Virus record (IMG/VR): IMGVR_UViG_3300043424_000052
Span: 1 to 40,848 of that record
From: a virus
Strand: one strand, 5' to 3'
Length of the DNA: 40,848 bases
This document shows, in pieces, positions 5,188-14,485 of this stretch. Positions within the stretch are counted from its first letter, which is position 1, and each line of letters begins with the position of its first letter. The translations under genes were made by a program, and so were the position numbers. Under the pieces are notes generated by a model. That model saw only the letters and a list, made by a program, of their open reading frames with translations, did not search any database and had not been told where the DNA came from.

Positions 5188-7257
5188 TTATCCTTGTTGC
5201 ATTCCTTGGGTGGTCACACCGCCCATTTGAGCTGGAGTCGTACCAACTCGTCCTATCTGAGCGTTCTGTGCTTGCATTAGCATCATCTCGTATTGTTGGC
5301 TGTACTTCTGGAGTCGTGCTGCAAACGCCTCGTCCTGCTGTGCGCGTGCTGCCACATCTGGTTGCTGGACATAGGCTTGGATCATTTGCATTGCCATCTG
5401 TGCGCCGTTTGGCTGGGCAGGAACCTCGATGCCAGCGAAGATCTTAGCAAGGTCGTCTGTGACATTCTTCATCACCTTCTGCTGGGCTTCCTCGGCAGGC
5501 TGTAGAACATAGTCAGCAAAAATTGGGTTGATGCTGGATGCCGTAAACTCAAGCAACTTATTCACATCCATGATTCCATTGCGGTCGAGCTGCACCAAGG
5601 ACACCATGTTCTTAAGCTGAGTCTCAGCCGTCTCTGGGTCATTAGATTGTGAGTCGAAGTTCACTACGATGGAGAAGTTCTCGTCAGCCGAACCCTTGGT
5701 CATCACCTGTGGGTTGGGATTTCCAGTAACTTGGAAGAACACCTCATCTGGCCCCATGCGCTGATACAATTTCCACGCCATGTTGAGTACATCGCGGACA
5801 TGATCCAAGAACTTGGATACCACGAATTGCTGGCGAGAAGCGGAGATTGGATTGGACATATCCAGACCAACAGCACGGTCGGCTTGTGCGGTCATGGATA
5901 CCTCAACCTCAATAGAACCATTGTCGGCTGGAGGCGGCGGCCCCCATTGGATCTCGCCAAGGCGGCGATATGGAACCCTTACTCCTGGCCCCCAATCAGA
6001 GGGAGGACGACCAGCCGGGTGCAGTAGTGGAGGGAGAGTAGCCAGAGAAGCACGATCAATACGAGAATCACGCTCGGTCTTGATTTGCATTTGCGCTCCA
6101 CGGAGGATGTCCGAGAATGTCTGTGTTTCGTACATTCGCTTCTGGTCGTTCGATAGGCGCGTAACCACAAAGGGGTAGTCGTCATAGCCATTGAGTAGTT
6201 CGTGTTTTGCGTATCCCTCGGTGGTAGGGTGGAAGACTGTGCAGTAGATGCCTTCAGAACCATCCTCTTCGTCGATGAGGCGTTGATAGCCGTAGACCAC
6301 CATCACAAGGTCATTGTCGTCCGTAATAGGCAGGCGGTCGATTGTCTTTAGCTTCTCGCCATCGAGATACATGGAATCCTTTCCACGCAGGGTTTGGATG
6401 GCGTTTTCGACCCAATCAGCATCCCAGCCTTCGGTAGCTACCTTCTTCTCCAGCTCTTGAGCCGTCATGAATGTGCGCCAGAAGACATAGGGTGAACGCT
6501 GCGGATCGGTCACATAGGCAGGGAAAAACACCTCGCCATCGGGGGCGCATGAGTAAACTACTGGGCAATCTACCGAGGTGCGAGGAATAGAAACTTCAGC
6601 AAATCCTTTGGTGCGGAGATCGAGGATAGCTTTCTTGGTGCGCTTATCGGATAGATCTGGGAATGCTGTCTGGAGCATACCCTTGACCATCTCGTCGTCT
6701 GCGCCGCTGGCAATAAGTTCTGCTAGATCAGGGGAGACTTGTGCGATTTCCTCGATGGATACTCGTTGCAAATATGTCCTTTTTTCTCGCTTCCATCCGA
6801 CATATGACACCATCAGCCCCTTCTCTAGCAGATAATTCGCACCCAACTCCATCTGCTGACGGAAGTTAGGAATGTAGGTAGACCTCATCCATTTAAGGAA
6901 TCCGCTTACCATCGAGGCCCGTGGCATGGATGCCATAGATGTCGGGAATGCCTTGATGTGAGAACGCTGCAAGGCTTGGTCTAGGATGGACACAAATGCG
7001 TTGATACGCTCCCCAATAACATTGACCTCAATATCGGATGCTCCTTGCCAAGGGAAAGCATTTGCGCCTTGCTTGCGGAGGTCGTCAGATTTCCCAGGCC
7101 ACAGGTTACGGCGGTCGTCATAGGAACGAAGGCAAGCCTCGAAATACTCCTCCAAGTCAATAAGACACTTGTCATATGCGTCAGCTAACGCCATGACATT
7201 CGGGCCGTCCTCGGCATAGATCATCGACTCTTCTTGCTCTTCTGTTGGTGCGCTCAT
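5188..7257 (-). CDS. Portal protein
   Basis: 689 residues, the size of large podovirus portals. It lies just downstream of the terminase genes, the standard place. Seen: an N-terminal region with LWPGKSDDLRKQGANAFPWQ, typical of portals that contact the head interior, a long mixed helical and beta body, and a Gln/Met/Ala-rich C-terminus (AQMAMQMIQAYVQQ and later MMLMQAQNAQ) like a portal barrel or crown. The portal forms a 12-mer ring at one capsid vertex through which DNA enters and leaves. It overlaps the upstream gene by four bases (ATGA). Confidence 0.85.
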   Translation of the reverse strand: MSAPTEEQEESMIYAEDGPNVMALADAYDKCLIDLEEYFEACLRSYDDRRNLWPGKSDDLRKQGANAFPWQGASDIEVNVIGERINAFVSILDQALQRSHIKAFPTSMASMPRASMVSGFLKWMRSTYIPNFRQQMELGANYLLEKGLMVSYVGWKREKRTYLQRVSIEEIAQVSPDLAELIASGADDEMVKGMLQTAFPDLSDKRTKKAILDLRTKGFAEVSIPRTSVDCPVVYSCAPDGEVFFPAYVTDPQRSPYVFWRTFMTAQELEKKVATEGWDADWVENAIQTLRGKDSMYLDGEKLKTIDRLPITDDNDLVMVVYGYQRLIDEEDGSEGIYCTVFHPTTEGYAKHELLNGYDDYPFVVTRLSNDQKRMYETQTFSDILRGAQMQIKTERDSRIDRASLATLPPLLHPAGRPPSDWGPGVRVPYRRLGEIQWGPPPPADNGSIEVEVSMTAQADRAVGLDMSNPISASRQQFVVSKFLDHVRDVLNMAWKLYQRMGPDEVFFQVTGNPNPQVMTKGSADENFSIVVNFDSQSNDPETAETQLKNMVSLVQLDRNGIMDVNKLLEFTASSINPIFADYVLQPAEEAQQKVMKNVTDDLAKIFAGIEVPAQPNGAQMAMQMIQAYVQQPDVAARAQQDEAFAARLQKYSQQYEMMLMQAQNAQIGRVGTTPAQMGGVTTQGMQQG

Positions 7258-7541
7258 GATGGCATGTATTCGTAGAACTCCTCGCCTACTTCGGGGCGAA
7301 TCATAGCAACTTTTATAGGTTTGCCAACTAGTTTGTGCGATACCCTAGGTGGACACTTAACTGGAACCGCCTCCCCATCCATCCGAACCATGACCCAGCT
7401 TGGATTTGGGCATTTACGGATGACTAGATAATCCCCTTCATAACTGAACCCATCTTGAGATTCCAAGGTGGAATCTTGAATTTCTGGCTTAATCTTGCGG
7501 GGGCGGCCTCGCTTAACTGCTGGTTTCGTCGTCGTCTTCAT
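7254..7541 (-). CDS. Small protein with an AT-hook-like motif
   Basis: 95 residues. The N-terminus reads AVKRGRPRKIKPE, which contains the RGRP core of an AT-hook, a minor-groove DNA-binding element. The remainder is beta-rich (GDYLVIRKCPNPSWVMVRMD) and ends close to the portal start. It overlaps the 59-aa gene upstream by 29 bases in another frame. A DNA-contacting role during packaging fits its place between terminase and portal, but that is inference. Confidence 0.6.
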   Translation of the reverse strand: MKTTTKPAVKRGRPRKIKPEIQDSTLESQDGFSYEGDYLVIRKCPNPSWVMVRMDGEAVPVKCPPRVSHKLVGKPIKVAMIRPEVGEEFYEYMPS

Positions 7542-7692
7542 AGTTAATAGATGATTGGATTGTGATCTCGATAGCCTTCATTGCAAGCACCCCAATGACC
7601 GAGGCATAGCTCAAGTCGAACTCTTGGGTGAATCTGTCAATGGCGGCATCAAGCGTATCGCTAAATGCTTGGGTTTGTTCTAGGTTGTCCAT
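7513..7692 (-). CDS. Small acidic protein between terminase and portal (59 aa)
   Basis: 59 residues, beginning MDNLEQTQAFSDTLDAAIDR and ending YEDDDETSS. Its ATG overlaps the large terminase stop as TAATG, and its end overlaps the AT-hook gene. Helical, acidic, no known motif. The tight coupling on both sides is the main support that it is real. Confidence 0.6.
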   Translation of the reverse strand: MDNLEQTQAFSDTLDAAIDRFTQEFDLSYASVIGVLAMKAIEITIQSSINYEDDDETSS

Positions 7693-9290
7693 TAGTAGCC
7701 TCCTGCTCCTTGTCTTGTAGCAAAATTACGGGTTTCGTCAACATGATCTATTCCTGCGATTGCAGCGTAGCGAAGCACATCGACTGGGTCTTTCCATGCT
7801 TCCTTGAGGCCACCGTCACCTGTGTACTCGCTCAATGCTTGGATGATATTTTCGCATTCCTCGGACACATAGAAGTGCGGTCGGTTTACGGAGTCGGCTG
7901 GCTTAGTTGTATCCCACGACATCTTGCCAATAAGTGCTTGAAGGCCATCGTCAATGTCTAAGCCAGGGGCTGGAAGACAGACCATTCCAGCGTCATTCAA
8001 GTCCTCGATAATGCTCGATGCGCCATCTGACGACTGGTATTTAGCGGCTCCAAGGCGAGGGTCGATTAGCCTCTCGAAGATTTTCTCATCACCTTCAAGC
8101 TCGGCAATTAAGTCCATGTAGTCACGGATACCAAACCCTTGGCCTTTAGCACCCTGTCCCGGCATCCACTTGCCGCCCTTCCATTCTGCCCAGTCACCAA
8201 CCTCAACGCCAGGCCACTCGCGGTAGACCCAGAATGTCCCAGAGGCATCCACAGCAATCCATGCCATAAACCAATTCTTCGATCCAGCAGGGTCGATGAT
8301 ATGGTAACGAGTGATGTTACTAGTCGGGATCTTGTCGGGGCTAACCACATTAACCTCCTTGTTGAACTTGGGAAATTTGGTGGCGTGGGACTTTACAGGA
8401 ACCCCGTACGCACGAATCAGAATCTCCTCCCTTGGCCTCCCCACCAGTGTCTCCTTGATTCGCTCGTAGCCACCGAAAGGGTTGTCCTTGGAATGGAAGT
8501 AATGGACGGATGCGTTGCGCTTCTTACTACGCTGGACATAGGGGACAAGCTCTCCATTGAGCAACTCTGCCTCCTTGCTGCACACGCTAACCGCACCATC
8601 TAAGTATTCCTTAATAACTTCAGTCCAGCCATCAATGGGCGTAAAGGTCACCAGCATCTTGGAGTTGCGGGTAGCAAGACGGAATCGTAGGGTGTCAATA
8701 AGTTCGTTGCCTAGAAGGTACTCATCGAGCCAAACACCGATATTGTGCCACTTAGGATCACGACTTCCAAGCTCCGCACCTTCTAGGATCGTAGGATTGT
8801 TCTGGTATTGTGAATAAGTCTTAAAGATAATCTGCGACCCATTAGGTAGGATCAACGAGTTATCCGTGAAGCCATTCTTCTTCGTGTACGAAATGTAGGC
8901 ATTAGCTGATGTCTGCTTGGTACGCATCTCCGCTGGTAGCCACTCCCATACGGCACTCTGTTGCTGGCGAATGCTCACCTCGGATGTTTGAGCGAAGCAC
9001 ATAATCTCAGACTTTGGATTCTCGATAGCCGCCTTGACCACGCAGAATGATCCCCATGCAGTTTTGCCGCTGCGATTTCCACCTAATGCCAAAATCTCAG
9101 ATACCTCCTGCAATTGCTCCTCCGCTTTTTCCCAATGCGGAAGCCTAAAGCCATAGCGAAATGGGTCTTTCTCGGCGTTATCAATAGCCTCATGGTAAAC
9201 CCTGTGGAGTTCCACAAGTTCATCTGGCTCCATTATTGCCACCTCGTCATCAGTAGGGGGCTGGAGGATTGGGTGCTTACGCCATTGCAT
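7692..9290 (-). CDS. terL: Terminase large subunit
   Basis: 532 residues. The ATPase part has Walker A GGNRSGKT (residues about 70-77) and Walker B VWLDE (186-190, followed by a Tyr instead of a second acid). The C-terminal half has RNase H-type nuclease acids, including YHIIDPAG near residue 335 and RLIDPRLGA further on. The enzyme pumps DNA into the prohead through the portal and cuts the concatemer. The start overlaps the small-subunit stop (TAATG). The nearest relatives should indicate the packaging mode, which I cannot assign here. Confidence 0.92.
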   Translation of the reverse strand: MQWRKHPILQPPTDDEVAIMEPDELVELHRVYHEAIDNAEKDPFRYGFRLPHWEKAEEQLQEVSEILALGGNRSGKTAWGSFCVVKAAIENPKSEIMCFAQTSEVSIRQQQSAVWEWLPAEMRTKQTSANAYISYTKKNGFTDNSLILPNGSQIIFKTYSQYQNNPTILEGAELGSRDPKWHNIGVWLDEYLLGNELIDTLRFRLATRNSKMLVTFTPIDGWTEVIKEYLDGAVSVCSKEAELLNGELVPYVQRSKKRNASVHYFHSKDNPFGGYERIKETLVGRPREEILIRAYGVPVKSHATKFPKFNKEVNVVSPDKIPTSNITRYHIIDPAGSKNWFMAWIAVDASGTFWVYREWPGVEVGDWAEWKGGKWMPGQGAKGQGFGIRDYMDLIAELEGDEKIFERLIDPRLGAAKYQSSDGASSIIEDLNDAGMVCLPAPGLDIDDGLQALIGKMSWDTTKPADSVNRPHFYVSEECENIIQALSEYTGDGGLKEAWKDPVDVLRYAAIAGIDHVDETRNFATRQGAGGY

Positions 9291-9841
9291 TAGTCTACGA
9301 TCTCTGCTTCAACTGCTTGGGCTTTGACTTTATTAGCAATACGGGACTTGGCTTCTGCGATCATCTTGGCGGCATCATCAATAGATGGCCCCTTGCGATG
9401 CTCAACAATAGTACTCGCCATGCCAGAAAGCTGTCCAGCCTTATCGGTCATAATGCCAATAGTCAACGCCAATCGGTCTGGGGAGATTGCCTTGAGCTGG
9501 TCTGGGTCGCGGCTCAACTGCTCGGCCTTTTCAAATAGCAGGTCCGTGTACTCAGCGGCAGCAATGGCGTATCGCTTGGAAAACTCTTTGCGCTTTGACT
9601 CCAGCGTATCGTTGTGTCTCCACTCAAGCGAGCGTACAGTCTCGTGGCTGACCTTGCACTTCTGGGCAATAACGCTAATACGACCACCCTGCGCCAGCAT
9701 CCAGAGGATCTGTGCCGCCACATTCGGGTTGTAGTTCTCGATAGTGTTCCGAGGGAATTGCTTGGCCCTTTCCTTGACCTCAAGGAAGAACTCTTTCATC
9801 GCCTCTTTACTATCAATCGCTGATAGGTCTTCGTCGCTCAT
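9290..9841 (-). CDS. terS: Probable terminase small subunit
   Basis: 183 residues from the ATG at 9841. A TTG at 9856, preceded by AAGG, is an alternative start adding five residues. Residues about 45-80 hold a helix-turn-helix (QILWMLAQGGRISVIAQKCK then VSHETVRSLE), the DNA-recognition part of many small terminases. A helical oligomerisation region and a charged C-terminus follow. It is directly upstream of and coupled to terL. Small terminase rings pick the packaging site. Confidence 0.8.
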   Translation of the reverse strand: MSDEDLSAIDSKEAMKEFFLEVKERAKQFPRNTIENYNPNVAAQILWMLAQGGRISVIAQKCKVSHETVRSLEWRHNDTLESKRKEFSKRYAIAAAEYTDLLFEKAEQLSRDPDQLKAISPDRLALTIGIMTDKAGQLSGMASTIVEHRKGPSIDDAAKMIAEAKSRIANKVKAQAVEAEIVD

Positions 9842-9885
9842 TTGGTTTGCAAGCAAGCCTTAGCGTTTATTTCTGTAGAACGCAA

Positions 9886-12800
9886 CTACTTTTGCATCGA
9901 CCGATCTTTGTCAATTGTTTCTTGAGCCTCAATCTCGCTTTGATTCATCGTTGCAGCAAATTTTTGAAGCTCTGCTGCGACCCTTGGATCATTTCTTGAC
10001 TGTTCCATTAAGGCTTGGATTCCAGCCCTTGTTCCAATTGTGTACTTTACGGCTTTTCTGAACGCTTCTTCCGTCTTTTGTGGCCCAGCATCACGCGCAA
10101 TAAATTTAAGCAATCCAGAACGATCTGCCGCCTTAGATCCAAGCATTGCAGAATAGAATCCATTTCTAGCAAATGATGTTAATCCCTCAGCAAGATAAAA
10201 GCTAAAACCACCAAGTCCTGCTGTAAATCTCAATTGATCTTTGGGTAGCGCATTGCTTATAGATGTAGCATCCATTACACGCGACACATCAATAAACTCT
10301 TGGGTTTTTTCTGGCCCAAGAATCCTTTCCATTTTTTGCACAAGGTCAGACTTGCCTTTTGGTGTATCAATGTCTTTAAGAAATCTTTTTGCGTCCCAGA
10401 ATGTTGCGTATGGAGCGCGGCTCATCGGAGTTCCTCCGGGATAATTATTAAGCAGCTCGCGCATGAAATCATTTGCAAGCACTTGTTTTTCCCCATCTGG
10501 CATTTTTGACAAAACCCTTCCAACCTCACGATATGAAGTTGTATTTGAAATCAACGCTTTTGGAAGCGAATCTCCATCGAGGAACTCCCATTTACCCTTT
10601 AGTGCAAGCTCAACAACCTTGTTATTTGTAAATCTATCAAGGTCATCTTGAGCCTTTGCTTTTGAAATCATTGCGTTAGCCAAACTTTTTGATGAATTTT
10701 CATCAAGCGTTTGAAAGTATGCGTTAATGTCATCTGGACCAATGTCTTTAATTGGAACCTTTGCATCGGCAAATGCTTTATTTAAGTAATTGAGTTTTTG
10801 GACAATCCTGTTTCCAGAAAGTTCATTGATATTTCCTTTTCTGTCAACGCCCCACAAAACCCTTGCGACTTCTGGATTGAAGTCTACCTGTTTTGCGCCA
10901 ATGCCAGGCCTTCTACTTAATCCAATTGAATCAAGATAAATGTCTTGAGCTTGTTTTCTAATAAATGGAAGTTGACTGGCAAGTCCCGGATCTGGAGTTT
11001 TGCTAAGAAGATCAAAAACTTGTCTTGTTTTTGTTGGGTCTGAAATAAGTGTATTCATTACTTGGGATGGTGTCATAACATCATCGCCAAATATTGTTTT
11101 CATCATTCTTGCTGGAGTTTGCCCCTCAAAAGACATTCTTTCTTGCATCTTTAACCTGGCATTCGCCCACGCACCAGCCATATTGTCACGCTTATAAATT
11201 GAATCTCTAAATTGCTGAAGCCTAGCCTCAGCCATGCTTGCTACTTGCTGTGCCTCAGTTCCCCCAACAGCCCCGCCTTCAGGCACAGCTTTTGAGATTC
11301 TCTTTATATAGGCGTTCATCGTTTCATAATCCAATGGGCCGGCCTGTGATTGCAAATCTCTAAGCATTCTGCTTATTGTGTCTCGATCGCCTTGAACCTC
11401 ACCATTTTTGACGGACTTTTTAAAATCGTTGTATTTTTTTACATTAAATTTTCTTTGCCTTAGTTCTTCCTCTATTTTGTCAATTATTGGGTTTCTCATG
11501 CCTTTCATGTCCATCCTTAAATCAAAAAGAACATCAGCCATTGAGTCTGGATTGACCTTGAGTTTGTTCTTTTTAGATAAAGAGTAAAAATCAGAATAAA
11601 CATCAGATTTAATAATATTTGCTTCGTCCTCTGCAGAATCTAAGATTTTTTTAATTATTTTCCCAGCTGGTTCTTTATCTGGAATCTCTACCTGTAAGGC
11701 ATCAATCCTTTTTTGAAGGTTTGATTGAATAAGGTTTTTAATTTGCTGGTCGTCTCCAGCTATTTGGTTGACAAGAGCGTCATGGTCTTTTTTAAGACTT
11801 TCAATTGTTTTTTGATAAACTCCGGCCTCATTTGGCAACCCATTAAGAAGGGCGTTGTTATAATCTAACAATTGCTCTTGGGTTTTCTCCATCCTCCTAA
11901 GCAATTTGCCTTTTTTCTGGAATGCTAGAATCTTTTGTGTTTCTTGACCAGCTGGGCCAAATCTAATTCCAGCAGGAACATCAAATTCCATACCTTGTTT
12001 TTTAAGCCTCTCAATAGATTGCAAGGTGGCATTTTGAGCATCTTGCAATGAATTTGCACCAAGCCTCCTTGATAAAAACTTCCCGCTTCCAGCTGTTACC
12101 AAATCAATTGGCAAGGCAATAAGAGCTTCCTTCCCTCTATCAGTAAATGTCTTTACTGCTGGCTGGTCAACTCCAGTAAGCCACTGAACAAATGTGTCTT
12201 GAGCTGTTCCGGCTGCCGTGTATCCAATTGCAGCACCCATTGGGCCAGTAACAAAACTTCCAGCACCAGCTCCAGCTGGCGTTCCAACCATTGCGCCGCC
12301 AATAGCCCCCGCCATTGGGATTGCCTCAGAAGCCAACCCACCAGTAATCGCTAAAGCATTTTCAATAGATCCGCCGCTACCGGTCGAGAGTGATACCTTT
12401 CCATCGTTAGTTCTAACCGCAAATACTGGCTCTCCATCAACAACAAGAGCCTCTGAATTATCTGGATAATTTTTTCTAATGTACTCCGCTTTTAACTCTG
12501 GATTCTGAAACCAATCAAGAGCAATTCGATCGGATACCGGAAGGCCTTCTTTGAGATCAACTTTATCTTGCGAAACCCCCAGCGCCTGTGCGATTTGAGT
12601 TGAAAGATTTTTTTCAGTTTCATCTTTTTTGACTGATTGAGTTGCTCCAGTTTGAAACCTCACTCCGCCATATGGAAAACTAACCTCAGTACTTGGTTTT
12701 TCTTCGTAAACCTTATATGCTCCAGTTGCAAGCGATTCTCTTGCTGCCTGTTGAGATGACTGTTGTGGCTGCTGCATTTGCAACATCATTTCAGCCCTTT

Positions 12801-12978
12801 GTTGCTGAATGCCTGCAGCTTCTTGCTCAAGAGTTAAAATATCAGAGGTGATTTGAGCGACAGCATTTTGATCGCCAGACGACTCAGCTTGAGATAAAGC
12901 GCCTCCAAGCGTTTCCATTGCCGAGCTTATCTCGTCAATTTTTAACTTAAACTCTTGGTCTAGTTTTTCGTCGGCCAT
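9886..12978 (-). CDS. Large internal virion / DNA ejection-type protein
   Basis: 1030 residues. The N-terminus is a Gln-rich coiled coil. Residues about 205-260 form a long Gly/Ala-rich hydrophobic stretch (SEAIPMAGAIGGAMVGTPAG and onward) that could insert into a membrane, and the rest is mainly helical. Such a combination, in a gene next to the terminase genes and after other virion genes, is typical of podovirus ejection proteins that form a channel across the cell envelope. The gene looks richer in A and T than its neighbours, which may indicate separate ancestry. No lytic enzyme domain was recognised. Confidence 0.65.
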   Translation of the reverse strand: MADEKLDQEFKLKIDEISSAMETLGGALSQAESSGDQNAVAQITSDILTLEQEAAGIQQQRAEMMLQMQQPQQSSQQAARESLATGAYKVYEEKPSTEVSFPYGGVRFQTGATQSVKKDETEKNLSTQIAQALGVSQDKVDLKEGLPVSDRIALDWFQNPELKAEYIRKNYPDNSEALVVDGEPVFAVRTNDGKVSLSTGSGGSIENALAITGGLASEAIPMAGAIGGAMVGTPAGAGAGSFVTGPMGAAIGYTAAGTAQDTFVQWLTGVDQPAVKTFTDRGKEALIALPIDLVTAGSGKFLSRRLGANSLQDAQNATLQSIERLKKQGMEFDVPAGIRFGPAGQETQKILAFQKKGKLLRRMEKTQEQLLDYNNALLNGLPNEAGVYQKTIESLKKDHDALVNQIAGDDQQIKNLIQSNLQKRIDALQVEIPDKEPAGKIIKKILDSAEDEANIIKSDVYSDFYSLSKKNKLKVNPDSMADVLFDLRMDMKGMRNPIIDKIEEELRQRKFNVKKYNDFKKSVKNGEVQGDRDTISRMLRDLQSQAGPLDYETMNAYIKRISKAVPEGGAVGGTEAQQVASMAEARLQQFRDSIYKRDNMAGAWANARLKMQERMSFEGQTPARMMKTIFGDDVMTPSQVMNTLISDPTKTRQVFDLLSKTPDPGLASQLPFIRKQAQDIYLDSIGLSRRPGIGAKQVDFNPEVARVLWGVDRKGNINELSGNRIVQKLNYLNKAFADAKVPIKDIGPDDINAYFQTLDENSSKSLANAMISKAKAQDDLDRFTNNKVVELALKGKWEFLDGDSLPKALISNTTSYREVGRVLSKMPDGEKQVLANDFMRELLNNYPGGTPMSRAPYATFWDAKRFLKDIDTPKGKSDLVQKMERILGPEKTQEFIDVSRVMDATSISNALPKDQLRFTAGLGGFSFYLAEGLTSFARNGFYSAMLGSKAADRSGLLKFIARDAGPQKTEEAFRKAVKYTIGTRAGIQALMEQSRNDPRVAAELQKFAATMNQSEIEAQETIDKDRSMQK

Positions 12979-12983
12979 TTAGA

Positions 12984-14027
12984 TTATTTATTTTGATTTT
13001 TCAATGCCTTAGCTCTTTCAAGTGCGCTTGAAGCACCTGGACTCAAGTTTATTGTAGGTTGTTGAGTTGCTTGCTGGCCCTGTTCCATGAGTTGAGGGAA
13101 CTTTTTAGTGACCTTTTCAACAATAATATCACTATCAATTATATTGTTTACCTCTTCTTCAATCTCATACGGATTCTTTCCTTCCTTCCTGCCTCTAAGA
13201 ACAGTATCTCTAATCATTTTGTTTTTTTCAGCTCCAGCTTTATAAAACTCAATGATCATTTTATTCCCCTCTGGGGTTAGGCCAACAGATGGGGATATTT
13301 TATCAACAAGCAACGCCCTATCGCCATCTGACATACTGCCTTTTAGTTTTTGACCAAATGTTAAAGCAAGTTGTCCAGAAATAGCCCTAAATTGCTCTTG
13401 GCTTGCGACATCACCAACAGGAACACCAAGATCAGTAGCAAATTGCTTTAGTGGCAAGATTGCATTTTGGAATTTACCCGTTTGAACGCCACTGTCTAGC
13501 AACTTATTAAGTTGATTTAATTCAGGGGTTATTTTAAGAAATGATTCCGCTTCTTTTTTAACATCTCCTAATGTTTGGTCTGCCGCTTTCAGTTGTTCAA
13601 GTCTAAGCTGTTCTTCTGGGCTTGCATATGTTCTACTTGGTTCAATTCTTTCTGGTTTTCCACCAGCACCTTTTTTTACATATGTTCCCTCAAGCGGCCC
13701 ACCATATTGTTGGATTTCTTGTTCTGGAGTGATATATGTATATGGTTCCTCTGGTTGTGGAGCTTTTTCGAGAGTTGTTTTAGAAAGCGACTTTAGTCCT
13801 CCAAGCATTCCCTCAATGTTAGATGCAATAGCCTTTACTTCTTTTGGGCTTTTTGCCATCTTCCCAAGTTCGACTTGAGAGATAATTTTGTTTCTGTAAT
13901 CTTGAGCCGGTTTGCTGTAACCGGCATATTCAAGATCGGAAATAAGAACATCAGCCTCCATAAACTTGCGACCAAATGGCGAAGATTCTGGAAGAAGACT
14001 TGATAGTGATTGAACTTGTTCAGCCAT
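12984..14027 (-). CDS. Probable internal virion protein
   Basis: 347 residues, mostly helical, starting MAEQVQSLSSLLPESSPFGR. Residues about 195-245 (LKQFATDLGVPVGDVASQEQ then FRAISGQLALTFGQKLKGSM) resemble a segment I have seen in phage ejection or tail-associated proteins next to such large virion proteins. The C-terminus is Gln-rich. It lies 5 bases upstream of the 1030-aa gene and shares its AT-rich composition, so the two probably act together. Confidence 0.5.
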   Translation of the reverse strand: MAEQVQSLSSLLPESSPFGRKFMEADVLISDLEYAGYSKPAQDYRNKIISQVELGKMAKSPKEVKAIASNIEGMLGGLKSLSKTTLEKAPQPEEPYTYITPEQEIQQYGGPLEGTYVKKGAGGKPERIEPSRTYASPEEQLRLEQLKAADQTLGDVKKEAESFLKITPELNQLNKLLDSGVQTGKFQNAILPLKQFATDLGVPVGDVASQEQFRAISGQLALTFGQKLKGSMSDGDRALLVDKISPSVGLTPEGNKMIIEFYKAGAEKNKMIRDTVLRGRKEGKNPYEIEEEVNNIIDSDIIVEKVTKKFPQLMEQGQQATQQPTINLSPGASSALERAKALKNQNK

Positions 14028-14028
14028 A

Positions 14029-14481
14029 TTAGTAGGGTTGTCCTGTAAATGGGTTTATGTTTGAGGAGTCTTCTTCGCCACCACCGCCTGCTTGCGATGC
14101 GGCAAACTTCTGCTGGCGAAGGTTCATCATTTGATGGCTTTGAAGCGCGCTAATGCTATTCTTAATTAGATCACCAACAATAGACGCTTCTGCAAACCTA
14201 TCGTCAAGAGAGATGTTCTCATCCTTAAGATTGCCAGAGATTCCAGAGAGAACTGGCGATAGCTCCGGCATCAATGTGAGCGCGGCTTGAATTTGAGATG
14301 ACGCTTGTTTAAGTGCCTTCTTCTTCTCCCCCTGCTCCTTGAAGTAGTCTTCAACTTTTCCTACCACACCAGCAACCCCCTGCGCCCTAGCCATAGCTAG
14401 ATCACGCGCAGCGGCTACGGAAGGCCCGTAGTCTGGCGATTGATATGGTGCTGTTTGTACTTGTCCTGCGAATAGTGCCAT
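14029..14481 (-). CDS. Small virion-associated protein, unknown function
   Basis: 150 residues: an N-terminal helical part (YGPSVAAARDLAMARAQGVA), a Lys-rich middle and a C-terminus ending NPFTGQPY. It is packed between two probable internal virion genes with a one-base gap downstream and four upstream. Composition and position suggest a small structural partner of the ejection proteins. I do not recognise a domain. Confidence 0.55.
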   Translation of the reverse strand: MALFAGQVQTAPYQSPDYGPSVAAARDLAMARAQGVAGVVGKVEDYFKEQGEKKKALKQASSQIQAALTLMPELSPVLSGISGNLKDENISLDDRFAEASIVGDLIKNSISALQSHQMMNLRQQKFAASQAGGGGEEDSSNINPFTGQPY

Positions 14482-14485
14482 AATT

